The notes under the pieces were generated by a model that was not told the DNA's origin, made no database searches, and worked only from the letters and a program-made list of their open reading frames with translations. DNA of 64,000 bases from Capsaspora owczarzaki ATCC 30864 (lineage: Eukaryota > Opisthokonta > Filasterea). The position numbers and the translations under genes are program-made. The stretch spans positions 220,378 to 284,377 of the forward strand of contig NW_011887301.1 in the NCBI RefSeq assembly GCF_000151315.2, written 5' to 3'. Below, one piece after another: positions 42,261 through 54,803 of this stretch (the stretch's first letter is position 1; each line of letters starts with the position of its first letter).

Positions 42261-44204
42261 ATGTCGTCCGTTTTCGGCGCCGTAGGTGCAGGCAATGGGT
42301 CGGGTGGTCGCGGTCCACCTTCGCGTGGGTCATCGAGCCGACCCGCAACTCCCTTACAGCAGGGAAAACAAGAGATATCTAAGTGCGTTTGCGTTTCGAA
42401 GTTTGCTTCTCGAAGGTTCGATTGAGGCGAAGAACAAAAGCTTCTTTTCCATTGTTTTCAACTTGTTGATGGCGACACGAGTTCATCGGTTTTTGTTTTC
42501 GTATGAATGCACAAGCGGCATGCCATGCTCAATAGGAGAACGTGAAGGCGAGCTCATTCGGAGGAGAATGTGAAGGCGATCTCATTTTTTGTTTGTTTTA
42601 TCCCTTTCAGCGTGCTGGTGAACGCGCACCGCATTGCTGCCGCACCACGAGCCCTCTCCAAAGCGCGAAAGGATGAACTCGATCGCACCCATACAGAACT
42701 CAAGAACAGGGGTGATGTGACGGTTTCGGAGATCAAGGCAATCAATCTCGCTCGAGGCCAAGACCTCCTTCTCGACAATGATGAAGTTCATGTGCTGGGT
42801 AAGGTTTTTTTTCTTTCTTTCGGACAACACTAAGCTGGTGTTTGCATGACGACACGCTCACCCAGAGCCCTTTGAGTTCGCCAGCAAAACCCGGCTTGGG
42901 AATTTCATGTTGGCGCCTGCATTTTGACCGGGCTGGTGAGTGCAAGTTACTTTCGGGTAGCATGCGCCCTTTCAGCCGTAACCTGTTTCGAGTGTACGCC
43001 GACAAAATCCCTCCTGACAACTCCGAGCAGCAGCATTTGCTCATCGGGCCAGCATATCGAATGCCGTTGCAGGAGTTCTTGGACGCCTTTCAAGAGCTGA
43101 TGGACACTGCGCCGATCTGCGACGAAACTGGAGAAACCGACACTCTGATGACAAGGTCTTCAGACGACCATTCTGGAACTGCGGCACTCACCTCGTCGAT
43201 GGCTCGAATCAGTGTGGCTTCGTCAACAAAAGATGCGACGACAGCTATATCTGTCCCCATACCAACCTCATCGCCTGCCGCTTTGTCGGCATCTGGAGCG
43301 GCGCACGATCTGAGCACGGCGCTGGACGAGATCGACATCTCCCAACTTGACCTTGCCTCCAGCGTCTTGTTCGAAGCGATGCGGTCCATTGTGAAGATAC
43401 CTGATGCCAATCCCGCAGACAAAGCCATGGCCGTTGTTGTTGGCTCAACATTCATTGGAGATGACACGATTGCCACAGTCACAGAGCATCCAACCTTCTG
43501 GTCGTTCACTCGATACGCGCTCTCCTGCTTATTTGCCCTCGATGATGAGCAAGAGTTTGTTCGTGATGGCTGGATCGCCCACCTTGATAGGTTGCTCGAG
43601 TTGAGTATGTCAAGCCTTTCGCCGAGTTGCTCGCATGTTGCGATGCTCAGATACTTACCAGCTGTTTTTGCCGACTTCTCGCCCTGAAGCCTACCAGTGC
43701 GATCTTCTCAACAGGCGAGCCAACATGAAGAATAGCTTGGGCAGGCCGGCTGTGCTCATTTACAACTGGCCATTGCCAAAACCGCCAACCACTGAGCAAC
43801 TTTTGCTTACCAATATCGCATTTTCGAACCGACTGCCGTTAGTGCAGGTTCTTGATGTTCAAGCTGGTTCAGTTGCTTTGACTGTGCTCGTTCCAGACGA
43901 CATTACCATGGCTGATCTCGGCAAACCACTTGAAGTTGATGGCCAGAAACTTGTCGCAGTCGGGTGCGAGATGTCGGTGGACTTTACTCTCCAGCTCGAG
44001 GATAGCGATCAGACGCCAGTGTTAGCGCAAGAATTGCTTATCCGTCCTGAAGCTCGCAACCGACAGGTCGATTTGTGCATCACTCAACAAGACGCTGACA
44101 AGATCTCCGCGTCGCAGTGTACCTTCATGATTCAACGACTCAAGCGACAATGCCGAAACAGGACACGAGCTGTGTCTCAGCGTTGTCATTTGCATCGTGA
44201 CTGA
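42261..44204 (+). CDS. Unrecognised multi-exon protein; exon structure partly uncertain
   Basis: The likely start (ATG 42261) opens a short Gly/Ser/Arg-rich exon (42261-42382) joined in phase to 42611-about 42798. A long open exon follows (about 42866-43610; or 42866-42918 plus 42976-about 43610), then 43715-44204 ending TGA. Conserved-looking stretches are NEVHVL-type DNDEVHVL, FRVYADKIPPDN, HLLIGPAYRMPLQEFLDAFQEL, FWSFTRYALSCLFALDDEQEFV and PAVLIYNWPLPKPPTTEQLL. None match a family I know. No signal peptide, membrane span or zinc motif is seen. The middle (about 43130-43310) is Ser/Thr/Ala-rich. Two joins need unusual donors (GTTTTT or GTTGGC at exon 2/3; GTCAAG at the last), so translations there are tentative. 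It converges on the RENi gene. Confidence 0.55.
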
Positions 44205-44483
44205 ATGCACGAACGAAGTTTTGTTGTCTCTAGTGATCTGTTTTGATGCTATCTAACCGTTTTGCACGGCTGCCATGTGTCATTTGTCGTTGTTTCGCAG
44301 CTTATTAAAGTTCAGCAAGTATCAGACTCAAATTCCCATTATTTCCTCCTCATGGCGTCAATACAAAATGGCCTCGTCATCACGAGAGCAAGACACGGTG
44401 CATCACCTCAGCATTCGAAAAATTCATTCAATTCCAATCCAAACCTCGACTCGCAGAGAAAACAAACAACCAACCAAAAATCG

Positions 44484-46621
44484 CTAACTCGAAACCACAT
44501 CCAAAAGGTCGTCCTCTTCAAGCCCAAGGTCCTCCGGCGTCGTATTTCGTGGAACAGGCTGGCCGTCAAAGAGAATCTTGAATGCTGCTGCTCTGTCGGC
44601 CGCAATCTTGTCGTACACCTTGGACATGGTGTCGGTCTGCTCATTATTGCGCACACAACAAAGTCAACACAACGCTTGCATACGTCAACACCACCAGACC
44701 CGAATTGTTTTTTCCATACCAGCTTCAATCGGAACTTTCGGACTTCGTGTTCGTCAAATCGCACGCGGAATCGAATCGAGAGTGGCTCTTCAACGGTGTC
44801 AGGTAGGGGCGGCGGAAGATCTGTCACCATGCTGCTGCTGCTGCTGCTGGTGGTATTTGCGAAAGGCTCCAAATCTGGAGGCGCACTACTGCTACTGCTG
44901 TTGCTGAATGCTGGATTGTTGGCAAAAAGGCTGGGAGTGGCGTCATAGGTCGTCGGAGATGGAGGCGCCATTTGGCACTGGAACAAGTCGTTTCGAGGCG
45001 AAATGTTGAGCTCCCTCATTGTCGAGTTGAGATCCACTGTCTGCTGTGCAAAAGAGAGCGCGACATGGGTTGGATCGACGGAAAGCCTGGCTGCGCAAAA
45101 CTGCTGGATGGTCCGAGCGGTTGTATCCTGGCCAAAAAAAAAAAAAAAAAAAGTAGAATGGTTTGTCATTCAGAAAACCAGAACCTTCAAGCAACGCAAA
45201 AAACAGGTCTGGAAAGAAAGGAAAAGCCGCATCGAGCAAATCTTACCAGCGTGAGAAGCAGATGTAATGGCGTCCCGTCCACGACCACAACACGAGCAAG
45301 CACTGCTCAGATCAACCAGAAATACATGAGACCATCAAACGTCTCAGACATCTCCAACATGTAGCAAGCAGCAACTGAGCAGACACCCACCTTTGGAGGC
45401 ATCCGGAATGGGGCCCGATTCCGATGCTTGTTGCTCATTGCTTTCTGCCATTTCGCTCCTGCCAACAAACAGCAAGCAACGGATTTGAGCTCTTGTGTCA
45501 TACAAACAATCACACCACATCGAGTGCGACAATGTGCTTACCTTTGTGCCTCGATTAGCAAGTGCTGGGCTCGTTCGCGTTGCAAACGAGCAGCTCTAAG
45601 AGAAAGAACAACCACTCCCACATTAGAGCACGCCAACCTCCACTCCGGCTCATGACGACAATGACAAAAAGCAATGTAAAACCTTACGACAAGGCCGCGG
45701 CCGTTTGCGCGCTGACGTCGTCGCTTGGTGGAGACTCGTCCATTCGCGGCCGTTTGGCAGTTCTGGCGAATCCCACAAAATTGACACCACAAGGTCAATC
45801 GCATTGCGCATAGTAACAACAACAACAACAACAACAACACCAACAATAACAACAAAGCCGTGACCAGAGCATGCACTGGGCATCGGCAACACGGCTTTGG
45901 AACTGACCGGGTTTGAAGCCTTGTAGGATACGGTTCCTCATAGTCGTCACTCTCTTCAACGAGTTGTGCGGCAGCTGCTGCTGCTGCTGCTTCTTCCTGT
46001 GTAATGACGAACTCGCCATATAGCTTCTTGTTATAGTGGCTGTCGCCTTTCGGCCTTTGTAAGACTGCGAACGGATCCGAGTTGGGCCCCGAATCATCGT
46101 CGTCCGAATCCACCGCCATCATTGTCGACTGCCGTTGCCTTGCACTCTGTGGAACGTGAATCATTTTGCGCAGCTCGCCAGGTGAGCGAACAACATGAGC
46201 ACTTCAGGTGTGGATCAACAGCAGCAAAACATCCAGTTTTCGTGAATCGTACCGCTGGCAAGCTCATGAACGACACGAGTGACCCGTCGGATACGTCCGA
46301 TGCAATGGTGTGCCTCCGTGCAGGTGGTTCAGGTTGCGATGATGATGATGTTGTTGATGATGATGATTTCTGAGTGCTTTCACCTGTTTCATCAAGATCA
46401 AGCGTTATCGATTGGCTGGATGCGGCACTCGTCCTCGCCGCCCGTGCTTGTGGATGCAGCAGAATGTCGACTGGTGCTTGGACGGCCACATGGTGGGTCC
46501 GACGCCGCCTGAGCTGCTGCACTGGCACTACTGCAGTCGGAGGTTGTTGGGTCGTTGCTGCTGCGTTGGGATTGCTTGCTCCATCGCTGGCACGGGCGCT
46601 ATCGTCGAGATCCATCGTCAT
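44484..46621 (-). CDS. RENi family (Rad60/Esc2/NIP45) protein with two SUMO-like domains
   Basis: Eight in-phase exons: 46621-46253, 46146-45908, 45762-45688, 45595-45542, 45458-45391, 45302-45247, 45127-44720, 44636-44484; 473 aa. The N-terminal half is acidic and Ser-rich with SITLDLDETGE, a plausible SUMO-interaction patch. SUMO-like domain 1 spans exons 6-7: VVVVDGTPLHLLLTL, TIQQFCAARLSVDP, NSTMRELNISP. SUMO-like domain 2 ends the protein: SIRFRVRF, MSKVYDKIAADRAAAFKILFDGQPV, TTPEDLGLEDDDLLDVV. Two tandem C-terminal SLDs define the RENi group, which binds the SUMO E2 Ubc9 and acts in genome stability. The last acceptor could lie 3 nt earlier, adding a Gln. Its neighbour upstream on the same strand is PSMD13. 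Confidence 0.85.
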
Positions 46622-46869
46622 TCGCAAGGTGTGTGTGTGAGTACTGTGTGACAACCCGACCACACCGGCACACTGCCACAGGGAGGCTCGACTTGGACGG
46701 CTGGAAAACTCGGATCTTGTCGATTTTGGCGGGAAAAGTCCAACTCCCAAAATCTCGCCCAAACACCAACAGACTGACTGAGCGTTGTGTTCTGCAAAGT
46801 ATAAATGGATGGAGATGTGAACACTCTGCAGAATCTCAACGTTTATACTTCGTTTTGCTTGTTCTTTCG

Positions 46870-48435
46870 CTACACAATCAACTCGGACGCATCAGATTCA
46901 ACCAAAGACGACACCTCGCTCACGCGGCGGCACCATTGAGCGAGACGGTCGCGCATATCAGCAACCTGGGCGGTGTTGAGCACGCGCGGCTGAACCCAGG
47001 TGATGCTCACAGCTTGCGACACGCCGTCCAACGAGCCGCGGATGAGTCCAGCTGCAAGTGCCTTCATCAGCAAGTGCTCCACGTCCGACACGTTCAAGAC
47101 TGTGTGCTGAGCAATTTCCTGGAAGGAGACAGTGCGCGTGTCTGCGGGACGTTGGAAGACAAGCTCGAGCAGAGCCAGCAGTGCAAGCTTGTTTGTCAAC
47201 TTTTTCTCGTGCGCGGCCAGATCCGACTAAGTTGGAGATTGACGCACACACACACCCAAACACGCACAGGAAGGCAAGTTACAAACAAGTCAGCAGTCCA
47301 GCAATCCACACAAAAACGGTAAAATCCACTTGCGCAAAACAAACAGACAAAAATACTCACCTGCTTGCGCCAGTGAGGTGCCAATTGCTGGAACTTGGCA
47401 ATGTTGCCAGAGTTGAAAGCAAACAGCAAGTCTACCAGCCAGGCATGCTCGGTCGACCGCAACGAGTCGAGAACGGGGTGCACAAGCAGCTCGCCAAAGT
47501 TGTAAATATCGTCCGCCAGAAGCGCTGCAAGCGCCAGGTCGAACGCGCGAACCTGTTGCTCTGCAATCGGGAGCGTTGCCAAGTCGGTGCATCCGAGGAA
47601 GAGAAGCGTGTCCTTGTAGAACTCTGAGAACGAGCCCTTGACTGTTTTGCAGTTTTTTTGGAACACCGAGGACAAAGAGTGAGTAAACGCCGAAAAAAAA
47701 AATCGACTTCTATCTTGACTCGCTCAAAAAAACCAAAAGGCCATACCCTTATTGTACGAGGCAGCAACGCGGTAATACGAGGAGAAGATGCGCAGATCGA
47801 CATGATCCATGGTTTCGAGCAGGGCGCCAACCTCCTCGAGCAGCTCTTTCGTTGTGGCAGGAGCCGCCAGAGCGGGCCCAATGTGGAGATCAGCAATGAC
47901 CATGGTGGTGGTAATGTACGCAGCGTTGTCGCGCTTGACCTTCTCTGCCAGCATTCGCAAAAACTCGACGGCGGCATGGGCATCTGAAGCAAAAGTGGGT
48001 TTGTGAGCACAAGACACACAAAAAGAAAAAAAAAAAAGGAACAAGATAAAGTGTTGCGTTCCACTCAGTCAAACGCGCTCTCTCTCACCTGTCATGCGGT
48101 TGACAATGATCAAGCAAATGTCGACAAGGGTCAACTGGTTGAGCTTGTTTGCAAAGTCGAGCAGAAAGTTGTTGTAAATGTCGAGTGATGTTGGGGTGGT
48201 CGGATCTGACAGGAGCTCGAACAGCTTGATTGAGAGCTGATGCCACAGCCTGCGTATTGAATAAGTTTGTACAATTTGCATTAGTAGTGAGTTTGGGTGA
48301 ATGACCGAGAGCGAGAGACAGAGACAGAGATACTCACTTTCGGTTGTAGTAATCTTCGAGGGTCGTCCACTCGGCAGCGTGCGCGGCATCTGCATTGCGC
48401 TGGGCGCCAAAGAACGCAGCAACGTCGATGGCCAT
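46870..48435 (-). CDS. PSMD13: 26S proteasome regulatory subunit Rpn9/PSMD13
   Basis: Five in-phase exons: 48435-48338, 48249-48089, 47983-47747, 47641-47361, 47226-46870; 377 aa (human 376). Matches run throughout: LEDYYNRKLWHQLSIKLFEL, YKDTLLFLGCTDLATLPIAEQ, YNFGELLVHPVLDSLRST, LLFAFNSGNIAKFQ. The C-terminal PCI domain follows: RTVSFQEIAQH, VEHLLMKALAAGLIRGSLD, ITWVQPRVL. Rpn9 is a lid subunit that braces the deubiquitinase Rpn11 in the 19S particle. The protein ends shortly after the PCI domain, as usual. Gene spacing to the RENi gene downstream is 248 nt. Confidence 0.96.
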
Positions 48436-49174
48436 CTTTGAATGTTGAAGGGGGTGGGGTTGACAGTGACTGTGCGTTCGTACTGAAGGAGTGAGAATGA
48501 GAATTGCAGCGGAGCAAAACCAGCACCACATCGCAACACGGCACCAAACGGCAAACAAAGACAGAGGGGTCAGTCACGGTGGTTGTGAGGAAACGCACCG
48601 CAGGACCAACAACCCTCCAAAAAGCCAACACAATGGAAAGGACTACCAAACGCAAAAAAAAAAAAAAAAAAAAAAAAAAAAGCGAGATCGCGAAACAAAA
48701 AGCCGTCCAAATCGTCATCCATTCAAAGCTCAAAGCGCACTCGCTCTTCTCCGCTCGGCTTCCATGGGACAGCTGCAACCATCAATCAGCAGCGACAAGA
48801 AGCGCAAACGCATTGAAAAGGAGCGGAAAACGCCAACAGGAAGAAGGAAGACATGAAACGACGCTCAATCTCACAATGGCTCCAATGCTGTACCAGTCAA
48901 AGAATGAGTGAGCAACAAACCACAAAAAAGGGAGCATAGTGTAACAATCTCAGATCTCAGATGGAGAACGAACGCGAAATGGTCGGCCACAGGAAAGGAA
49001 GTGGTGGGAAAAATGTTGATTGAGGATGGAAAATCAGGGGAAAGTTGTTTGAATGGTGAAATTTCGGGCACGGAACGCGGTTGGTGCTTTAGGATCAGTT
49101 AAACAGTGTATTGAGAGGTCGAGTGTAGATGCAAATAGATGGGTTGGCAGTCTCTTTTCTCGATCTCGTCAACA
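48436..49174. promoter_or_regulatory. Divergent intergenic region between PSMD13 and the 49.2 kb gene
   Basis: 739 nt with an A run of about 28 at 48653-48680. Both promoters must lie here; I see no further gene. Confidence 0.4.
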
Positions 49175-50125
49175 ATGGAGAACACTCTTCGAGCTATGCT
49201 TGACGGTTATCAACTCTCGAGCCTGCAGTTCCCCGACGGCGCGGATAGTGTCAACGTCGAATCTCTTGCCAATCTCAGTGATGCCGATCTACTGCGCTTT
49301 CTTGACTTGACCGTGCCGAGCAACGACTGGCGCTACCTGACTCAGAAGGGTCAACTGCTTGGGCTCATCCGCGCGAAGCGCAGTCATCAGTTCGCCGCCA
49401 GCGCTCTTGCTAGCACCAACGACGCTTCTGCAACCGGTTCCACACGGACTGCTGTGTTCGCTGCCCCTGCTACTTCTGTTGCAGCCGCCATGCCTGCGGT
49501 CAGTGGCGTGCTGGACTACGCGCATGGTCGCATTCGTTCGTGTACTGTCGGGTGGTCCAAGTATTCCCCGGCCCAGTGCTCAACCAACGGTCTACTGGCC
49601 CTCCTTTCGCTCAAGTGGGGCGTCCCCGAGAACAGGATGGCTGGTCGCTGTGTGACGCTCGATCTTTCCGGCAACGACTTGTTTCCCCCCGACCTGCCTC
49701 ACATCATCCGACTTGTCGAGGCGCTGCGGTGCCCTGTTCTCAAGATGAACTTTAACCGCTTCGGCTACACAAGCGGTGAGTTCACTATGATGCAAACTGC
49801 GGCCGATTTCAAGCGGCTTGTGGCGTTGTCGTGTCTCGAAATCGTCGATATTGTCGGCGACCCACTTGGCAGTGTTGAGTGGAAGACGGTGCTGTTTGAT
49901 TCCATGGGACGGACAGACTTTCTCAAGCTCATCTTTGTCCACCGTCAATGGGTACCCTTTTCGGACGGCTGGGGCCAGTTGCTCCCGCAAAAAGAGCTAC
50001 TTCCTACTGTGCAGTACATTCACACCGCGTACCAGTCATACGGGGTGATTGGACACGATAACCTGAAAGGATTTTTGCAGCTTCTTAAAGGCGCCAAGCT
50101 CGTTTCGGTCTCTGCCAACATTTAA
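49175..50125 (+). CDS. Unrecognised intronless protein with leucine-rich stretch
   Basis: Single exon, 316 aa from ATG 49175 (an in-frame ATG 36 nt upstream is also possible). Residues about 1-75 are predicted helical (LSDADLLRFLDLTVPSNDW) and faintly SAM-like. An Ala/Ser/Thr linker follows (about 80-115). From about 150 come CVTLDLSGNDLFPPDLPHI, VLKMNFNRFG, LSCLEIVDIVGDPLG and LKLIFVHRQ, which look like degenerate leucine-rich repeats of about 25-30 residues. No signal or membrane segment. I cannot name the family. It ends 104 nt from the stop of the gene opposite. Codon use matches its neighbours. Confidence 0.7.
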   Translation: MENTLRAMLDGYQLSSLQFPDGADSVNVESLANLSDADLLRFLDLTVPSNDWRYLTQKGQLLGLIRAKRSHQFAASALASTNDASATGSTRTAVFAAPATSVAAAMPAVSGVLDYAHGRIRSCTVGWSKYSPAQCSTNGLLALLSLKWGVPENRMAGRCVTLDLSGNDLFPPDLPHIIRLVEALRCPVLKMNFNRFGYTSGEFTMMQTAADFKRLVALSCLEIVDIVGDPLGSVEWKTVLFDSMGRTDFLKLIFVHRQWVPFSDGWGQLLPQKELLPTVQYIHTAYQSYGVIGHDNLKGFLQLLKGAKLVSVSANI

Positions 50126-50229
50126 GCCGAGTCGCTGCCTCGCAGGTGTTCAAGTCGATGTTGAATGGCACAAGATTGCATTGCTTTTGGTTACATTGCC
50201 TTTAATTGTGTAATGTGGAACACGTCAAT

Positions 50230-51360
50230 CTATTCGATCAGAACCTTGGTTTCAACGCCTGACGCACTGCCTGAGTCGCAATGCCACAAACGAGTGTCGC
50301 TTCTTTCTTCCCAACACGAAGCGGAAATGACAAGTTGTTGCGGCGGAAGCCTCCAATGAGCAGCAAGTGCAGTTTGCCATAGCAGTAAGGTACACGAGTT
50401 ACAAACAAATATGCGTGACAGGAAATGCACAGTCAGAATGGCCCCGGCTTCCACAGCAGTACGAAACTCCCTCTCCTTGAGTCCGAAAGCTTTGTCCATG
50501 TTCCACAATGCCACAGTCTCTGTGTGGGTCAAGCATCCCAAATTGACAGCATCATACTGATCACCATGTGAACGGATTTCTTGAGGTGTTGTGGTTTCAC
50601 TTTTCAGAACTCGGAGAATCGCGTCATACTCGAGTTGACAGGGTGGAATGCTACGCTCAACATCATCTTGAAGGTGAAGGGAGCGGAAAAAATTGCGCAG
50701 AGCCTCGGGAACTTGGTTGGACGGTGGCGTTTGGGACACCCCTTCTGAAAACGGGGGCGCTTTCTCGCCGCCAAGCTTGTAAAAAATCTGGCTGCGCACG
50801 TCAGTGTTGGTGATCAAAGAAAGCATTGGATCTTGATCGCCGGTCAAGTTGTAAAGGTCATTCGAACCAGAGACGTGAAGAAAAATTTGACCGAAATTAC
50901 CTGCCGATATTTTGACTTGCAGAAGGGCGTTTAGAGTTTCTTTGAAGGGCGCCACAACTTGCTGGTCAGCAGGTGCGAGAGTGACAAGAACGCTTTGCCA
51001 CTCCCTGAATATCGTGTTGAACATCCGGTCTTTTGTGGCCTTGCCTTCTCGGGTGAAATCGTTGGCCAGCAAGACTTCCGCCCAATGGAACAGTTGAGTG
51101 GACACTTGCTCGGCGCGATCGCAATTCTTGATCAGCCCTTCGGATGCTCTTTGAACGATGCACTCGCTGCAATTCTTCAGAACGGTCGCGAGGGCTTGAA
51201 ACCTTTTCTCTGAACGCACGTATGGTTCCAGTCGGCTTTGAAAGTCAGCTTGAACGTCCTTGGTGAGTTCGTGGAGATCGTCGGCACTCTGGATATCCTT
51301 GACCCAGCGTGGAGTATGACATGGCTTCCAATCTGGAACATCCCCGATGGTGTTTGGCAT
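50230..51360 (-). CDS. Unrecognised intronless protein
   Basis: Single exon, 376 aa from ATG 51360. The first two thirds look mostly helical and charged (LHELTKDVQADFQSRLEPYV, FQALATVLKNCSECIVQRA, FKETLNALLQVKIS). GDQDPMLSLITNTDVRSQIFYKLGG forms the best conserved-looking core. The C-terminal 60 residues are hydrophobic and irregular (CTLLLWQTALAAHW); they may be read-through past an unseen splice site or a diverged tail. No known domain, signal or zinc motif recognised. The 5' side carries a large purine/pyrimidine repeat block. Confidence 0.65.
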   Translation of the reverse strand: MPNTIGDVPDWKPCHTPRWVKDIQSADDLHELTKDVQADFQSRLEPYVRSEKRFQALATVLKNCSECIVQRASEGLIKNCDRAEQVSTQLFHWAEVLLANDFTREGKATKDRMFNTIFREWQSVLVTLAPADQQVVAPFKETLNALLQVKISAGNFGQIFLHVSGSNDLYNLTGDQDPMLSLITNTDVRSQIFYKLGGEKAPPFSEGVSQTPPSNQVPEALRNFFRSLHLQDDVERSIPPCQLEYDAILRVLKSETTTPQEIRSHGDQYDAVNLGCLTHTETVALWNMDKAFGLKEREFRTAVEAGAILTVHFLSRIFVCNSCTLLLWQTALAAHWRLPPQQLVISASCWEERSDTRLWHCDSGSASGVETKVLIE

Positions 51361-52369
<1,009 letters not shown>

Positions 52370-54474
52370 ATGGACGAGTTTTCGTACGAGCATAGCATGC
52401 TCTTGCAGCAGCAACAGGCTGCCGCAGCCGCGCAACGGCACTATGGCAATGCCGGACCCGACCTTGGCTTTTACGGCGGCGCGCGAGGCATGCCAGGACA
52501 GCTTGCCCAGCACCGGTTTATGCAACCGCAGGCAGGCGCAGCGCCACAGCAGCAACAGCAGCAGCAGCAGCCGGCCACCCGGTTCAAGCAGCTCAACATC
52601 ATCGACCCACACACTGGGCAGCTCATCAATCACGACCGCGGCGCCGCTGCAGGGTACATGGGCACGCCGCCCGCAAATCCATTGATTGGCGGTGGCGCCA
52701 ACGCCGCCTCCAGCATGGGCAACCAGCAAATGTATGGCGGGGCCAACGCCGAGCTGATGTCACTGATCAATCAGCAAAAGCAAAAGCAGCAACGTAAGAG
52801 AGAGAGAGAGAGAGCGCGCTCTTGAAATTGTTGTTGCGTGTCACTGTGCCGCCGTTCTCATCTCTGTTGGATGCTTGTTCTTCTTTGCAGTGGATGCTGC
52901 TGCTGCGGCTGCCGCTGCTGCTGCTGGTGCATCGTCGATGAATCCGAACGAGTTTCCGATGCTTGGCCGCGGTCTAGGCGCCAGCGCAGGTCCTGCCGGT
53001 CCTGCCAACGCGCGCGCCACTCCATTACTTGCCAACTACAATGAGGATTTCCCCGCATTGCCTGGGCAGAAGCTGTCGGGTGAGTGGGATGCGTCGCGTT
53101 GTTTGCCGTTACGGAGTCAGTGGGGGTTTTTTTTTTCCCAACTAACATTCACCATCCTCTTTGTTGCGTTTATGCACTAGATTCGGACCGCGGCTTTGCT
53201 ATGGCACACTACATGCAAGACAATGGGTTATTCGGTGGCATGGGCTCGTCGTGTAAGCAAACTCAGGGGGAAAACAGCCACAAGCAGATCGTGAATCTCA
53301 CCCATTGGGGTTTTTTTTCGTCTTGTTGCTTTTCTCCGGCACCTTCGACAGCTCTGATGGGCTCTGACGGCAAGTCTGACTCGCTGTACGACTTTGAAAT
53401 CCCTTCAGCGGACTTGGCCTCGACGCTGACGGCCGCCGACTTTTACGATCACGCCGCACCACAATCGTCACACGATATTGGGAATATTTCCGGACACTCT
53501 GGCCTCGCCGCGTTGGGAGGCGAGATTGTTGCTCCCAACGGTCTCGACGACCCGAAGAATCGCTCCTCTGCGGCAGTCGGCGCTGCTCCAGGCGCTGGTG
53601 TTGTTGGCGCTTCCGATCCAAAGTACAAGCAGCCCGCCAAAAAGCTGAGCACTGGCGATGCTCAGGTACGTCTGGCTCTAGTGTTTTGATTTTGAGTTAG
53701 TGGTTGTTTTTGTGGCCGATGTGCTCGCAGTTACTCATTTTTCTTTTATTGTCGATGCTCTGGGTTTATTCCTTTCCAGGCGGACGTGTTTGGCTTGTTG
53801 GGACTCTTGCGCATCGTCCAGCAGCAAAATCCCGACTTGAATTTGCTTGCGTTTGGTGCCGATTTGACCGGTCTTGGGTTGAATCTCAATTCGCAAGAGT
53901 AAGTTGCATGTTCTTTCTGCTGTTCTCGCTCTCTCTCGTTCCATCATTCTCAATATTGGCTTGTCTTCCTTTGCAGAACTCTGTCAAACAACTTCATGGC
54001 CCCATGGCCGGAATCGCACCGAAAAGAACCCGAATTCGAGTTGCCGCCATGTTACCGCTCAACACCGCCAGTTTCCTTCCCGCCGCAGAAAATTCCGCTC
54101 TTGTCCGACGAAGCGCTCTTCTATATCTTCTACAGCAGTCCGCGCGACTTGGTGCAAGAGGCCGCGTCCATGGAGCTGTACGTTGATTGATGCTTTCTCG
54201 GGATTTTTTTGTTTTTGTTTTTTGAAGGTTTCCCCCCCCCCCGAATCCTCATGGTGTGCATGTGCTTAACAGGCAAAAACGCGAATGGCGCTTCCTGAAG
54301 GATGCCAAGATTTGGTTTCAACGTGTGCCAGGCCACGAGTCGACCAAGTTGCCTCAAGGCGAGAAGTGCTTTTGCACAGTGTTTGATCCCAACACTTGGG
54401 AGAAGGTCTCCAAGATGTTGGTGATTGACTACGAGCACATTGAGCCATTCCGGCATCCCGGCCCACAAGCTTGA
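52370..54474 (+). CDS. CNOT2: CCR4-NOT complex subunit 2
   Basis: Seven in-phase exons: 52370-52793, 52891-53079, 53181-53252, 53352-53665, 53780-53898, 53977-54177, 54273-54474; 506 aa. The N-terminal 300 residues are Gln/Gly/Ala/Ser-rich with NEFPMLGRG and NEDFPALPGQ, short segments also found in animal CNOT2. From about residue 335 come FGLLGLLRIVQQQNPDLNLLA, GADLTGLGLNLNSQE and APWPESHRKEPEF. The NOT box follows: LSDEALFYIFYSSPRDLVQEA, REWRFLKDAKIWFQRVPG, CFCTVFDPNTWEKVSK. CNOT2 pairs with CNOT3 and anchors to CNOT1 in the main cytoplasmic deadenylase. Confidence 0.94.
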
Positions 54475-54803
54475 AGCGCTCCTTGCTTCTTGCTTGAGCT
54501 TCGTTTCTTCTTCTTTTCGTTGCACAACAAACAACATTGTATTTTCTCTTCCTGTCTCTTCCCTCTGCCCCCCCCTTTTATGGTTGATTTTGTGTTTGTC
54601 TCGCTGGTGTTCCAATTTAAGCTGGTCGATTTGAGTAACAATCCGTGCCTCCCTTTTGTTGATTCGTAGCAATGCCGTAAGTCTGAGATTTTCTTTTTCC
54701 TTCCTTTTGTTCCCCCCCCCCCCCTGCTATCTTTCTCTTTTTCTTCCTGAGCTTTTATACTTCACTCTTTCCATCTCCTCGCTCACTCTTCTCTTTCTCA
54801 AGC
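54475..54803. other. Intergenic region between tandem CNOT2 and USP genes
   Basis: 329 nt, T/C-rich, with a C13 run near 54712. It holds the CNOT2 3' end and the USP promoter. Confidence 0.4.
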
